Below, piece by piece: positions 9,199 through 17,229 of a DNA stretch of 64,000 nt. The notes beneath the pieces are model-generated. The model made no database searches. It saw nothing but the letters and a program-made list of their open reading frames with translations, and was not told where the DNA came from. Position numbers and translations under genes: made by a program. This DNA comes from Chloroherpetonaceae bacterium (GTDB taxonomy: Bacteria; Bacteroidota; Chlorobiia; Chlorobiales; Thermochlorobacteraceae): NCBI GenBank assembly GCA_025055975.1, contig JANWWM010000025.1, positions 62,001-126,000 of the forward strand. Direction: 5' to 3'. How positions within the stretch are numbered: the first letter of the stretch is position 1; each line of letters begins with the position of its first letter.

Positions 9199-11718
9199 AT
9201 GAAATCCGCCATCTTGAAAATCGCGGTCGGGGTTGCCTTCGCGCTCGTCGCCATCGCCATCGGCGGCGCGGTCGCCGTCAATCATCTCGTCAAGCGTAGC
9301 ATTCCCGACTACGAAGCCACGAAGCGACTGAAAGGATTAAGCGCGCCCGTCGAGATTTTTTACGACGAGTTCCGAGCCGCTCGCATCGTCGCGCAAACGA
9401 AACGCGACCTTTTTTTCGCGCAAGGTTACGCGCACGCCAGAGACCGCCTGTGGCAAATGGAACTGCAACGCCGCGCCGCAACGGGCAGGCTCGCCGAAAT
9501 TTTGGGCGAAGGCGCGATTGGCTTCGACAAACTCTTTCGCGTCATCGGCATCAATCGCCTCGCGCAAGCGCTGTGGGCATGGGACGGGCTTTCGCCCGAA
9601 TCGCGCGAAGCCTATTCCGCATACAGCGACGGCGTGAACGCCTTTCTCGACGAAGTCCGCCGCAACGAATCCAGCCTGCCAATCGAGTTCGACGTGCTTG
9701 GCTACGAGCCTGAACGTTGGAAGCCCGAAGATTGCCTCGCCATCGTGCGCTTGATGGGTTGGGAACTCAACATCGCTTGGCACATCGACATTGCGCTCGC
9801 CGAAATCGAACGAAAGGTCGGCAAAGCGAAAGCGATGGAACTTTATCCCGATTATCCCAAAGGCAAACCCGTCATCGTGCCATCGTTTGCGCAGAGCGAC
9901 GAGGCGGTTCGCGCGCTTGCCCGATTCCGCGAAAGCGACTCGAAGTTTCGAGATTTTTTCGGCGCGCTTGGCTCGCACATTGGCAGCAATGCGTGGGCGG
10001 TTACGCGCTCCAAATCCGAAACGGGCAAAGCCATTCTCGCCAACGACCCGCACCTTGGCTTTTTGACTCCGTCGCGCTGGCACGAGGTTCAACTCATCTG
10101 CGAATCCGAAGGCATCAACGCCGCAGGCTGTTCGCTCCCTGGAACGCCCGCCATCGTTTTGGGCAAAACGCAACGGCTCGCTTGGGGCTTGACCAACGCG
10201 ATGGCGGACGATTGCGACTTCTTTCTCGCAAGCGATAGCGCCTGCGCGGAACTCGTCGAGGAAATCAAGGTCAAAAACGCCGACCCGATTCCGCTCGTCG
10301 TCAGGCTCTACGACCGAAATGGCGTTTCGGGCGTGGTGATTTCGGAAGAGGCGCGACGCGGCTTTCAAGGCTTGAAAACCGAAGCCTTGCCAAATTTCGC
10401 CAAAGAGAAAAAAGTCGTCGTGATGCAGTGGACGGGCTTCGAGAAATCCGACGAACTTGCCGCTATGCTCGGCGTTTTGAAGGCGAAAGATTGGGACGAC
10501 TTCCGCGCCGCGCTCCGACATTTCGCCGTTCCCGGTCAAAACTTTCTCTACGCCGACACGGCGGGCAACATTGGCTATCAGCCTGCGGTCAAAATTCCGA
10601 TTCGCCTCGATAAGCAAGGCTTCGCGCTGCGCGACGCGAGCGACCCGCGCCAAGCGTGGCAAGGCTTCATTCCGTTTGATTCCCTGCCGCGCCTTTTCAA
10701 CCCGCCAAGCGACTTCATCGTCAACGCCAACAACAAAATCATTGGCGACGATTACCCCTACTACGTTTCGGCGCTGTGGGAGCCGCCCTCGCGCGCCGAG
10801 CGCATCACGGAACTCATCGAAGCGAAAGACAAATTGAGCGCGAAGGATTTCGAGCGAATGCAACTCGATGTCGTCTCCCCAATGGCGCGCGACCTGATGC
10901 CGTATTTGATGAACGCCATCGCAAACGACGCGACGGAAAAACATCAACGCGCCATCGCGTATCTCAAAAATTGGCGATGTGATTTTTCCGAAAAAGAAAT
11001 CGCGCCCACGATTTTCGCGCAGTTCTTGAAGCAACTGTTGCGCAACACGTTTTGGGACGAACTGGGCGACGACGCTTACCAAAACTATCTGGCGCTCATC
11101 AACTCGCCGACGCGCACGATTCAACGATTGCTCTCCGACTCGTCGCGCGCGCTCGTTCAACGCGATTCCGTCCTCATCGAAGAAATCGCGTTCAGCGATT
11201 GGTTCGACGACGCGCGCACCCCCAACGTCAAAGAGACGCGAGACGACATCATTCGCAAAAGCTTCGCGGAAGCCATCGAGATTTTGAGCGAAAAGGTCGG
11301 CGAAGACGACGCGCAATGGCAGTGGGGAAAACTGCACTCGCTCACGGTTCGACACCTATTTGGGCAGAAATCCGACGACGCCATCGCCAAGTTTTTCAAC
11401 TTCGAGACCATCGCCACGGGCGGAACGGCGACGACCATCAACAACGGCGAATACTACTTCCGACAACTCGACCCCGACGGCAGAGCGCTCGCAAACTTGG
11501 AGCACAAGGTTGGCGCAAGTTCGCGTCGCGTCATCGATTTGAGCGAGCCGAATTTCTTTCGCTCGATTCTGCCCGGCGGCAACAGCGGCGAGCCTGCCAG
11601 CGCGCATTACAGCGACCAACTTCCGCTGTGGCGCAAGGGCGAACTGCGCGACTTCGTTACGAACCCCGACGAATTTCGAGCGCGCAAATTTTTGAAAACG
11701 ACGCTCTTGCCCGATTAG
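9199..11718 (+). CDS. Penicillin acylase family Ntn-hydrolase
   Basis: An 839-residue precursor of the S45 family, which cleaves amide bonds of penicillins, acyl-homoserine lactones or other N-acyl compounds; the natural substrate here is unknown. Residues 8-28 form one hydrophobic anchor or signal segment. The alpha-chain motifs AQGYAHARDRLWQMEL (74-89) and GRLAEILGE (96-104) are present. Gly262-Ser263 in HIGSNAWAV is the expected autocleavage point, with Ser263 as the nucleophile of the beta chain. ILANDPHL and LPGTPAIVLG follow, and NNKIIGDDYP carries the conserved Asn region. The length is normal. It lies 34 bases after the LPP20 gene on the same strand and ends by overlapping kdsB tail-to-tail by four bases. 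Confidence 0.92.
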   Translation: MKSAILKIAVGVAFALVAIAIGGAVAVNHLVKRSIPDYEATKRLKGLSAPVEIFYDEFRAARIVAQTKRDLFFAQGYAHARDRLWQMELQRRAATGRLAEILGEGAIGFDKLFRVIGINRLAQALWAWDGLSPESREAYSAYSDGVNAFLDEVRRNESSLPIEFDVLGYEPERWKPEDCLAIVRLMGWELNIAWHIDIALAEIERKVGKAKAMELYPDYPKGKPVIVPSFAQSDEAVRALARFRESDSKFRDFFGALGSHIGSNAWAVTRSKSETGKAILANDPHLGFLTPSRWHEVQLICESEGINAAGCSLPGTPAIVLGKTQRLAWGLTNAMADDCDFFLASDSACAELVEEIKVKNADPIPLVVRLYDRNGVSGVVISEEARRGFQGLKTEALPNFAKEKKVVVMQWTGFEKSDELAAMLGVLKAKDWDDFRAALRHFAVPGQNFLYADTAGNIGYQPAVKIPIRLDKQGFALRDASDPRQAWQGFIPFDSLPRLFNPPSDFIVNANNKIIGDDYPYYVSALWEPPSRAERITELIEAKDKLSAKDFERMQLDVVSPMARDLMPYLMNAIANDATEKHQRAIAYLKNWRCDFSEKEIAPTIFAQFLKQLLRNTFWDELGDDAYQNYLALINSPTRTIQRLLSDSSRALVQRDSVLIEEIAFSDWFDDARTPNVKETRDDIIRKSFAEAIEILSEKVGEDDAQWQWGKLHSLTVRHLFGQKSDDAIAKFFNFETIATGGTATTINNGEYYFRQLDPDGRALANLEHKVGASSRRVIDLSEPNFFRSILPGGNSGEPASAHYSDQLPLWRKGELRDFVTNPDEFRARKFLKTTLLPD

Positions 11719-12458
11719 AGCGAGAGCGCGCCGCTTTTGAGAAGCGCTTTGGCTCTCTCCAAATCTTCGGGCGCGTTGATTTCCAAGAGAGGCTTTGAGA
11801 TGACGCCGACGTGAATCGCGTAGCCGTTTTCCAACGCTCGCAACTGTTCGAGCGATTCGGCTTGTTCGAGCGGCGAGGGCGGAAGCATCGCGTAGAAGAA
11901 AAGAAAATCGCGGCGAAACGCATACAGCCCGATGTGCTGATAGACGGGCGCGTTTGGAACGCCATTGCGAAAAAACGGAATCGGCGCGCGCGAAAAATAC
12001 ATCGCTCGTCCCTTCGCGTTGCAAATCACCTTGACCGTGTTCTCGTCGCGGTATCCGCGAAGCATATCGAGCGGACAGGCGACGGTCGTCATTTCGGGCA
12101 ATTCGTCGCGCAAATAAGGCTCAATGAGTTTCTCCAACGCTTCAAGCGTAACGAAAGGCTGATCGCCTTGAACGTTCGCCACCACGTCGTAACCCTTGTG
12201 TCGACTGGCGACTTCGGCGACGCGGTCGGTGCCCGTTTGATGTTCTTTGCGCGTCATTTCAACCTCGCCTCCGAAGCCTTTGACCGTCTCGAAAATGCGC
12301 TCATCGTCCGTCGCCACGATGACCTTCGAAAACGCTTTGCAGCGCGACGTGGCTTCATAGACGCGCTGAATCATCGGTTTGCCTTCAATCAAGGCGAGCG
12401 GTTTCGCGGGAAAACGCGACGACGCATACCGAGCGGGAATGACGGCGAGAATGGACAT
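11715..12458 (-). CDS. kdsB: 3-deoxy-manno-octulosonate cytidylyltransferase (CMP-KDO synthetase)
   Basis: A 247-residue cytoplasmic enzyme activating KDO with CTP for lipopolysaccharide inner-core synthesis, so the cell should make LPS. All hallmarks are visible: IPARYASSRFPAKPL near the N-terminus, VATDDERI, HQTGTDR, NVQGDQPF with the metal-binding Asp, YFSRAPIPF and HIGLYAFRR. The ATG at 12458 gives the usual length; the frame stays open upstream to 12575 through the terminator hairpin, which is not credible coding. A terminator for the upstream minus-strand operon stands just before the gene, so kdsB should have its own promoter or be controlled by read-through. Confidence 0.97.
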   Translation of the reverse strand: MSILAVIPARYASSRFPAKPLALIEGKPMIQRVYEATSRCKAFSKVIVATDDERIFETVKGFGGEVEMTRKEHQTGTDRVAEVASRHKGYDVVANVQGDQPFVTLEALEKLIEPYLRDELPEMTTVACPLDMLRGYRDENTVKVICNAKGRAMYFSRAPIPFFRNGVPNAPVYQHIGLYAFRRDFLFFYAMLPPSPLEQAESLEQLRALENGYAIHVGVISKPLLEINAPEDLERAKALLKSGALSL

Positions 12459-12520
12459 ATTGCGCTGAGATTGAGCGTCTTCACGGGCGATGAGCGTCTC
12501 GAAAATGAGACTTTGACGCG

Positions 12521-12561
12521 AAAAATAAAAAAGCGAAGCGTCCCCGTCTGGAACGCTCCGC
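12521..12561 (-). terminator. Rho-independent terminator
   Basis: On the minus strand, GCGGAGCGTTCC pairs with GGACGCTTCGC (one mismatch, one bulge) around a 6-base loop and is followed by TTTTTTATTTTT. It ends the mreC-mreD-DUF4159-DUF4412 operon and lies upstream of kdsB. Confidence 0.75.
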
Positions 12562-12626
12562 CAAGGCACTCCCAAAGAGCAGATGCTACTTCATAACGAA
12601 CTGCGAATATAGCAACGCAAAAAAGA

Positions 12627-13280
12627 TTACTTTAATTCCGACGAATTGTCTTCGGCGCGATGCGATTTTGGCAGTTCGAACAAAGACGCTTTGAGCGGTT
12701 TGCGCTTCAACTGCTTTGCTTCAACGCGGATGGAAGTCGCCTCTTCGGTTGCGACGATTTTGAGCGGCAAGCCATCGAGGCGTTCTTTGCGCATCGTTTC
12801 CATCGCGTTTGGGCTTAATCCGACAAGCGCGCCCGCGTCGGCGAGCCGAGCGAGCATGACGGAATCCACGAGCGACGTCGCCGTCCAAACCTCAATCTCG
12901 CGCTTTGGGCTTTTGAGCTTAAAACGACGACACGTCGCGCCGAGCAACGTTTCGTCGCCCGCCCTTTCCGCGTTGAACGTCTCCAATTTGCCGAGCGAGG
13001 CGGAAAGGCGCTTTTGTTCCGCCAAATCGAGCTCTTGGTAAGTTTTCGCCTTGTCGTTCAAGCGATAAGCGACGAGGCTATCGCGCGGAACGATGATCGT
13101 GAACGCCGACTGCCCTTTGAACTCCGCCCGAATGCCCTTCGGCGAAAGAAACAGCGTGAGCGTCCCGCTCTGCCGTTCCGATTGAACGTCGTAGACGATT
13201 TCGCCCTCGAAGCCTCGCTGCGCCAGCGCGGACGCGGAAAACAGGAGCAAAGCGACGAGAAGCCTAATGCGTAATCGCAT
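12627..13280 (-). CDS. DUF4412-like exported protein
   Basis: A 217-residue protein with a signal peptide (MRLRIRLLVALLLFSASALA, then Q). The body, GFEGEIVYDVQSERQSGTL, followed by a chymotrypsin-free beta-rich pattern and the ATCRRFKL and TATSLVDSVM segments, matches DUF4412-type periplasmic beta-barrel proteins of Bacteroidetes and Chlorobi, related to LolA/LppX folds. Function is unknown. The start at 13280 was chosen for the signal peptide; it overlaps the end of the DUF4159 gene by 17 bases, which supports coupled translation. It is the last gene of the operon before the terminator. Confidence 0.7.
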   Translation of the reverse strand: MRLRIRLLVALLLFSASALAQRGFEGEIVYDVQSERQSGTLTLFLSPKGIRAEFKGQSAFTIIVPRDSLVAYRLNDKAKTYQELDLAEQKRLSASLGKLETFNAERAGDETLLGATCRRFKLKSPKREIEVWTATSLVDSVMLARLADAGALVGLSPNAMETMRKERLDGLPLKIVATEEATSIRVEAKQLKRKPLKASLFELPKSHRAEDNSSELK

Positions 13281-13932
13281 ACAGGACGATGTTGGTTCCG
13301 AATCGCAAGGCTTCCTCGCGCTTTTCGGGCGGGTCGTTGTGAATTTCGGGATTCGCCCACCCATCGCTTGGATTGCACTCGTAGGTGTAAAGCAAAACGA
13401 GGCGATTGTCATAAAACAGCCCAAAGGTTTGCGGCGGCTGACCATCGTGCTCGTGAATTTTCGGCGCGCCGTTTGGGAAGCGAAAAAAGATGTTGAAAAT
13501 CGGGTGCGAGTGCGGCAGCTCGACCAAATCCGTTCCGCTGAAAAGGCGTTTGACCTCGCGGCGAAAACTCTTGTCCATTCCGTAATCGTCGTCGACGTAA
13601 ATGAATCCGCCCGCTTTGAGATAAGCGCGCAAATTGTCGAGTTCGGCGTCGGTAAAGCGCACGTTGCCGTGTCCCGTCATAAAGACGAATCGATACTGAA
13701 AGATGTTCGGGCTTGAAGCTTCGACGATTTCCTCCTTGTCGGGCGTGGCGACTCCCGTATGTTCTCTGATGAACCGCATCAAGTTTGGAACGGCGGTGGG
13801 GTCGTTATACCAATCGCCGCCGCCTGAGTATTTGAGGCGAGCGCAACGAAACGCGGGCGGAAGTTTTTGCCCAAGAAGCGTCGTTTCGTTCAACGCCGCG
13901 AAAGCGACGAGCAAAGCCAAGCCCTTCCACAT
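13264..13932 (-). CDS. DUF4159 domain protein, exported
   Basis: A 222-residue protein with an N-terminal signal peptide (MWKGLALLVAFAALNE). It carries the DUF4159 pattern: ARLKYSGGGDWYNDPTAVPN, FVFMTGHGNVRF, GGFIYVDDDYGMD, LPHSHPIF and a C-terminal YTYECNPSDGW with NIVLYAITH. The fold resembles class I glutamine amidotransferases without the nucleophile. Elsewhere DUF4159 proteins occur with MoxR ATPase, DUF58 and membrane Ig-like genes; here it follows mreCD, which hints at an envelope role. Function is not established. Confidence 0.85.
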   Translation of the reverse strand: MWKGLALLVAFAALNETTLLGQKLPPAFRCARLKYSGGGDWYNDPTAVPNLMRFIREHTGVATPDKEEIVEASSPNIFQYRFVFMTGHGNVRFTDAELDNLRAYLKAGGFIYVDDDYGMDKSFRREVKRLFSGTDLVELPHSHPIFNIFFRFPNGAPKIHEHDGQPPQTFGLFYDNRLVLLYTYECNPSDGWANPEIHNDPPEKREEALRFGTNIVLYAITH

Positions 13933-13944
13933 CGCCGTTGCGTC

Positions 13945-14409
13945 TTATGCGAATCGTTTGGCGCCCTCGAAGAACGCATACCCGAAAAGCAAGTTGTAGA
14001 GACTGGTAAGAGTTGCCAAGAGCGTCCACTTGAAGAACGGCGTTTGCAGAGCGCTCGAAACCAACTCGTAAGCCGACGTTCCGAAGAACGCCGCGAGCGC
14101 CGTCGCCCAAAGAAAGTTCGAAACCTTGTCAAAATCGTCAGGGTTTGAAAAAAATCCCGCGACGAAGCCCGAAACGGTCTTTGCAAAGGCTTCGAGACCG
14201 AGCGTGCCGCGCATCAAGTCCATCAGCAATCCGATCGAAAAGCCCGCCATAATTCCGACGCTTTGACCCTCGCGTCGCGCAATCCACGTCGTTAAGAGCA
14301 AAAGCAGGTCGGGCTTCGCGCCGTAGATGAGCAAACGGTCAAAGAGAAGTTTTTGCAGCAAGCCGAGCGCAAACGCGCCGACCACATACCAATACCAGCG
14401 CCTGTTCAA
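13945..14409 (-). CDS. mreD: Rod shape-determining protein MreD
   Basis: A 154-residue membrane protein with about five hydrophobic helices (VVGAFALGLLQKLLF, PDLLLLLTTWIA, IMAGFSIGLLMDLM, LWATALAAFFGTSAYEL, LLATLTSLYNLLFGY). The GxxxGLLxDLM segment and its place directly after mreC identify it. It acts in the elongasome that directs lateral wall synthesis. Neither mreB nor mrdA/mrdB follows, so this is a split mre cluster. Confidence 0.9.
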   Translation of the reverse strand: MNRRWYWYVVGAFALGLLQKLLFDRLLIYGAKPDLLLLLTTWIARREGQSVGIMAGFSIGLLMDLMRGTLGLEAFAKTVSGFVAGFFSNPDDFDKVSNFLWATALAAFFGTSAYELVSSALQTPFFKWTLLATLTSLYNLLFGYAFFEGAKRFA

Positions 14410-14426
14410 GCGAAGGGAGAAATCGG

Positions 14427-15269
14427 TTATTGAAATTCCTTGTATCGCGCCCGCAACAGTTCTTGTTCGGCGTTGGGTTTTTCCAAATCGACGAACACGT
14501 GCTCGAGCGCGCCGAAATCCACCGCGAGCCGAATCACGACGCGCTGAAAGAGATCTTGCGCGCTGAACTCGATGGATTCAACCTCGCCGACGACGATGTT
14601 GGCGTTGGCAAACGAGCTGAACTCCGTCGTCAAGATTCGTTCTCCGACATCGAGTTTTCGGCTCGTCGGAACATGCAACAGCCGCGCGCGCTCAATGTCG
14701 CCGCCCGTCCAGTGCGCCACGCCGAGCGAGCGATTTTTTTCCGAGATGACGCTCACTTTGAAATCGGAATTGATGACGGGTTGAACGATGGCGAAGTGCG
14801 GCGAGGTCAGCGCGATTCTGCCCGCCAAGCCTTTGTCGGTCAAGACCGCCATGCCGACCTCGACCCCATCGTCCGAGCCCGCGTCGATCAAAAACAGGTT
14901 GCGTTCCGGGTGAAAGGTTCTATCGACGACGTGAGCGAAAAGCAACTTGCGCGGCGTTTGGGCTTTGCAGTTGAGCATCGCGCGCAATTTTTCGTTTTCC
15001 GCGAGCGCGGCGCGCATTCGACTGGCTTCGGCGGAAAGCGCGACGTTGGCGGCGAGCAACGCGGCGTTTTCTTCGCGCAATCCGAAGTAGCGCGTCCAAG
15101 CTTTGAGCGGCGTTTCGATCGCGCCGAAAAGCTCAATGCTCGCGCCGCGAATGACGCGCAACGCGGGCGTGTCGCGGTTGACAAGCAAAGCGATCGAGAC
15201 CAGACAAAAAATCGCAAGCAGGATGTATTGCCGAAAATCGTAGACGAGAAAGTCAAACAACTGCCGCAT
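14427..15269 (-). CDS. mreC: Rod shape-determining protein MreC
   Basis: A 280-residue protein: a short cytoplasmic N-terminus, one transmembrane helix (YILLAIFCLVSIALLV, about 15-30), a coiled coil (EENAALLAANVALSAEASR, about 65-95) and a periplasmic double beta-barrel with NLFLIDAGSDDGVEVGMAV and GLAGRI. MreC scaffolds MreB, MreD, RodA and PBP2. The gene begins one base before the stop of the upstream ABC permease, so the two probably share an mRNA although their functions are unrelated. Confidence 0.95.
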   Translation of the reverse strand: MRQLFDFLVYDFRQYILLAIFCLVSIALLVNRDTPALRVIRGASIELFGAIETPLKAWTRYFGLREENAALLAANVALSAEASRMRAALAENEKLRAMLNCKAQTPRKLLFAHVVDRTFHPERNLFLIDAGSDDGVEVGMAVLTDKGLAGRIALTSPHFAIVQPVINSDFKVSVISEKNRSLGVAHWTGGDIERARLLHVPTSRKLDVGERILTTEFSSFANANIVVGEVESIEFSAQDLFQRVVIRLAVDFGALEHVFVDLEKPNAEQELLRARYKEFQ

Positions 15270-15270
15270 A

Positions 15271-16941
15271 TCAGAAGCCGAAAGGCTCTTGACCGAAGTT
15301 GGTTCTGAAAAGTCGCTGCGCCGTCGCCGTCAATGCCGTTACGACCAAGAGGAGCAAAACGCCTTGCGCCGCCGCCACGCCAAATTCGCCCAAGCGAAGC
15401 GACGAGAAAATCGCCACCGAAATCGGAACGGCGTCGGGCGAATATAGCAAGACCGAACAAGGAAATTCGCCAAACGCGCTGATGAAGGTAAAGAGAAACC
15501 CCGACGCGATCGCCGAAAGCGCGATGGGAATCGCCACGCGCCACAGCGCGCGAGCGGGCGACGCGCCCAACGTCGCCGCCGCTTCCGAAAGCGATGGGTC
15601 GAAGTTCGACAGCGCGCTCGATACGCTTCGCGTCACATAGGGCAGATGCCGAATGAAATACGCCAGCGGCAAAATCCAAACCGTTCCCACGAGCGTTTGC
15701 CCAAACGCCAAGAACGACGGCTTGTTGAACGTCGCAATCAAATTGACGCCCAAAGCCGTCGCGGGAATCGTCAGCGGCAAAAGAAACGCTATGTTCGCAA
15801 AGGGTCGCAAAGCGATTTGGCGCGAAGCGATTAGCGTCCCCGCAATCACGCCAAAGAGCAAGTTCGCCGCGCTCGCCAAAAGCGATAGCGAAAAGCTATT
15901 CAAGAAAGGCTCGTAGAAATCGGCTTCGCCAAAGAGTTTCGCGTAGTTCGCAACGCCCCATTGCGTCGGCAGAACGCCGCGCGACGAGGCGGGCGATTCG
16001 GAAAACGACATCGTCGCAAGCGCCAAAATCGGAAGCGAAACGAAAAGCGACGCGCCGAGCAGAAACAAAAATCCAAACGGCGACAAAGGCTTTGTCGGCG
16101 CGTCTTTGGGCGTGGCTCGGCGCGAAAGCGAGACGCGCGCGTCGCCAAACGTCTCAAACGCGAAAAGAAGCGACATTGAAGTCAGAACGAGCAGAACCGT
16201 CAAGCCGCTCGCAATCCCAAACTCGCCGCCGATTTTTTGATTGTATATCTCCACCGTCAGAAACGACATTTTGCTCGCAAACAACAGCGGCGCGGTAAAC
16301 GACGCCATGCTCAACGCGAACGTGATGAGGCTCGCCGAAACGAGCGCGGGTCGCAAAAGCGGAAGAAGAATTTTCCGAAACGCCGTCGCCCGACTCGCCC
16401 CAAACGTTCGCGCCGCTTCCACGAGCGCGTAATCGGTTTTGGAAAGCGTCGCGTAAACGAAGAGAAAAAAATGAACGAAAAACGAATAGACGTGAATCAG
16501 CAACACCGCCCAAAGCCCCTCAAACGCAAACGGCGGCTCGGATAAACCAAAGAGCCATTGCGTCGCTCTCGGCAAAAAACCCGACTCGCCGTAAATCAGT
16601 TGAAACGAAAACGCCCCGACGAGCGGCGGCAATCCAATCGGAAGCAAAAACAGTTGCAAAAACGCTCGCTTGAACGCAAACGCATAACGCCAAAACAAGA
16701 AAGCCAAACTCGAACCCAACGCCCCCGCTCCAATCACCGTCAGGAGCGACGTTAGGAGCGAATTGCCCATTGCGGCAAGATAGCGCGACGAGGAAAAAAC
16801 CCGCCTGTAATGTTCAAGCGAAACGTCGCCTTGCCACAAGAGACTCTCTTTGAGCGCGCTGAACGAGGGAAAAATCGCGTAGCCAAGCAGAACCGCAAGA
16901 ACGACGACGTTGAGGACGAGAAGCGTGGCGCGAGAAAACAC
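15271..16941 (-). CDS. Iron(III)-type ABC transporter permease, two fused permease domains (FbpB-like)
   Basis: A 556-residue inner-membrane protein with about twelve hydrophobic helices in two halves, each with a binding-protein-dependent transport segment: EAARTFGASRATAFRKILLP (about 175-195) and EAAATLGASPARALWRVAIP (about 455-475), the EAA loops that touch the ATPase. The duplicated build is typical of FbpB/AfuB/SfuB iron permeases. Neither the ATPase nor the binding protein is in the window. The start is GTG at 16941: no in-frame ATG precedes the first helix. It lies 22 bases downstream of tRNA-Cys on the same strand and may be read from the tRNA promoter. Confidence 0.85.
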   Translation of the reverse strand: MFSRATLLVLNVVVLAVLLGYAIFPSFSALKESLLWQGDVSLEHYRRVFSSSRYLAAMGNSLLTSLLTVIGAGALGSSLAFLFWRYAFAFKRAFLQLFLLPIGLPPLVGAFSFQLIYGESGFLPRATQWLFGLSEPPFAFEGLWAVLLIHVYSFFVHFFLFVYATLSKTDYALVEAARTFGASRATAFRKILLPLLRPALVSASLITFALSMASFTAPLLFASKMSFLTVEIYNQKIGGEFGIASGLTVLLVLTSMSLLFAFETFGDARVSLSRRATPKDAPTKPLSPFGFLFLLGASLFVSLPILALATMSFSESPASSRGVLPTQWGVANYAKLFGEADFYEPFLNSFSLSLLASAANLLFGVIAGTLIASRQIALRPFANIAFLLPLTIPATALGVNLIATFNKPSFLAFGQTLVGTVWILPLAYFIRHLPYVTRSVSSALSNFDPSLSEAAATLGASPARALWRVAIPIALSAIASGFLFTFISAFGEFPCSVLLYSPDAVPISVAIFSSLRLGEFGVAAAQGVLLLLVVTALTATAQRLFRTNFGQEPFGF

Positions 16942-16963
16942 GTGCGACGAAGTTTGCGCGTCG

Positions 16964-17035
16964 AGGCGCGGGTCGGAATCGAACCGACGAATGAGGGTTT
17001 TGCAGACCCTTGCCTTACCACTTGGCTACCGCGCC
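16964..17035 (-). tRNA. tRNA-Cys(GCA)
   Basis: A 72-base cloverleaf on the minus strand: a perfect 7-bp acceptor stem GGCGCGG/CCGCGCC, a D-arm with AAGTGGTAAGGC, an anticodon stem-loop GGGTCTGCAAAACCC with anticodon GCA, a T-arm GTCGGTTCGATTCCGAC, and U at the discriminator position as expected for tRNA-Cys. The CCA end is not encoded. Confidence 0.97.
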
Positions 17036-17055
17036 TTTGCTCGCAAAAGAGAACA

Positions 17056-17084
17056 AAAATAATCAGCCATCGCGCTTTTGCCAA
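17056..17084 (-). promoter_or_regulatory. Promoter for tRNA-Cys and probably the downstream operon
   Basis: The minus strand reads TTGGCA, 17 bases, TATTTT, then TG, placing transcription start about 10-15 bases before the tRNA. It is among the best matches to the window's promoter pattern. Confidence 0.6.
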
Positions 17085-17157
17085 ACTGGCGCTCGCGGAG
17101 CGTTGCGACTCGCGCGGGCGCGAAGAGGGCATGTCGTTTCAACGCGAGTTTTGTCAT

Positions 17158-17218
17158 TCCGAGCGCGAGCGAGGAATCCGCGAATGGCGAGTTTGACGCT
17201 CCCAAGCTCGCGCTCGGA
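17158..17218. repeat. REP-like nested inverted repeat
   Basis: Two perfect 13-base arms, TCCGAGCGCGAGC at 17158-17170 and its complement at 17206-17218, enclose 35 bases. A smaller palindrome (ATTCC at 17156-17160, GGAAT at 17173-17177) is nested at the left arm. The left part resembles the extragenic CATTCCGAGC...GAGGAATC repeats of Bacteroidetes/Chlorobi genomes. It sits in the gap between the TonB receptor stop and the tRNA promoter. Confidence 0.6.
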
Positions 17219-17229
17219 GACGAGAACGA

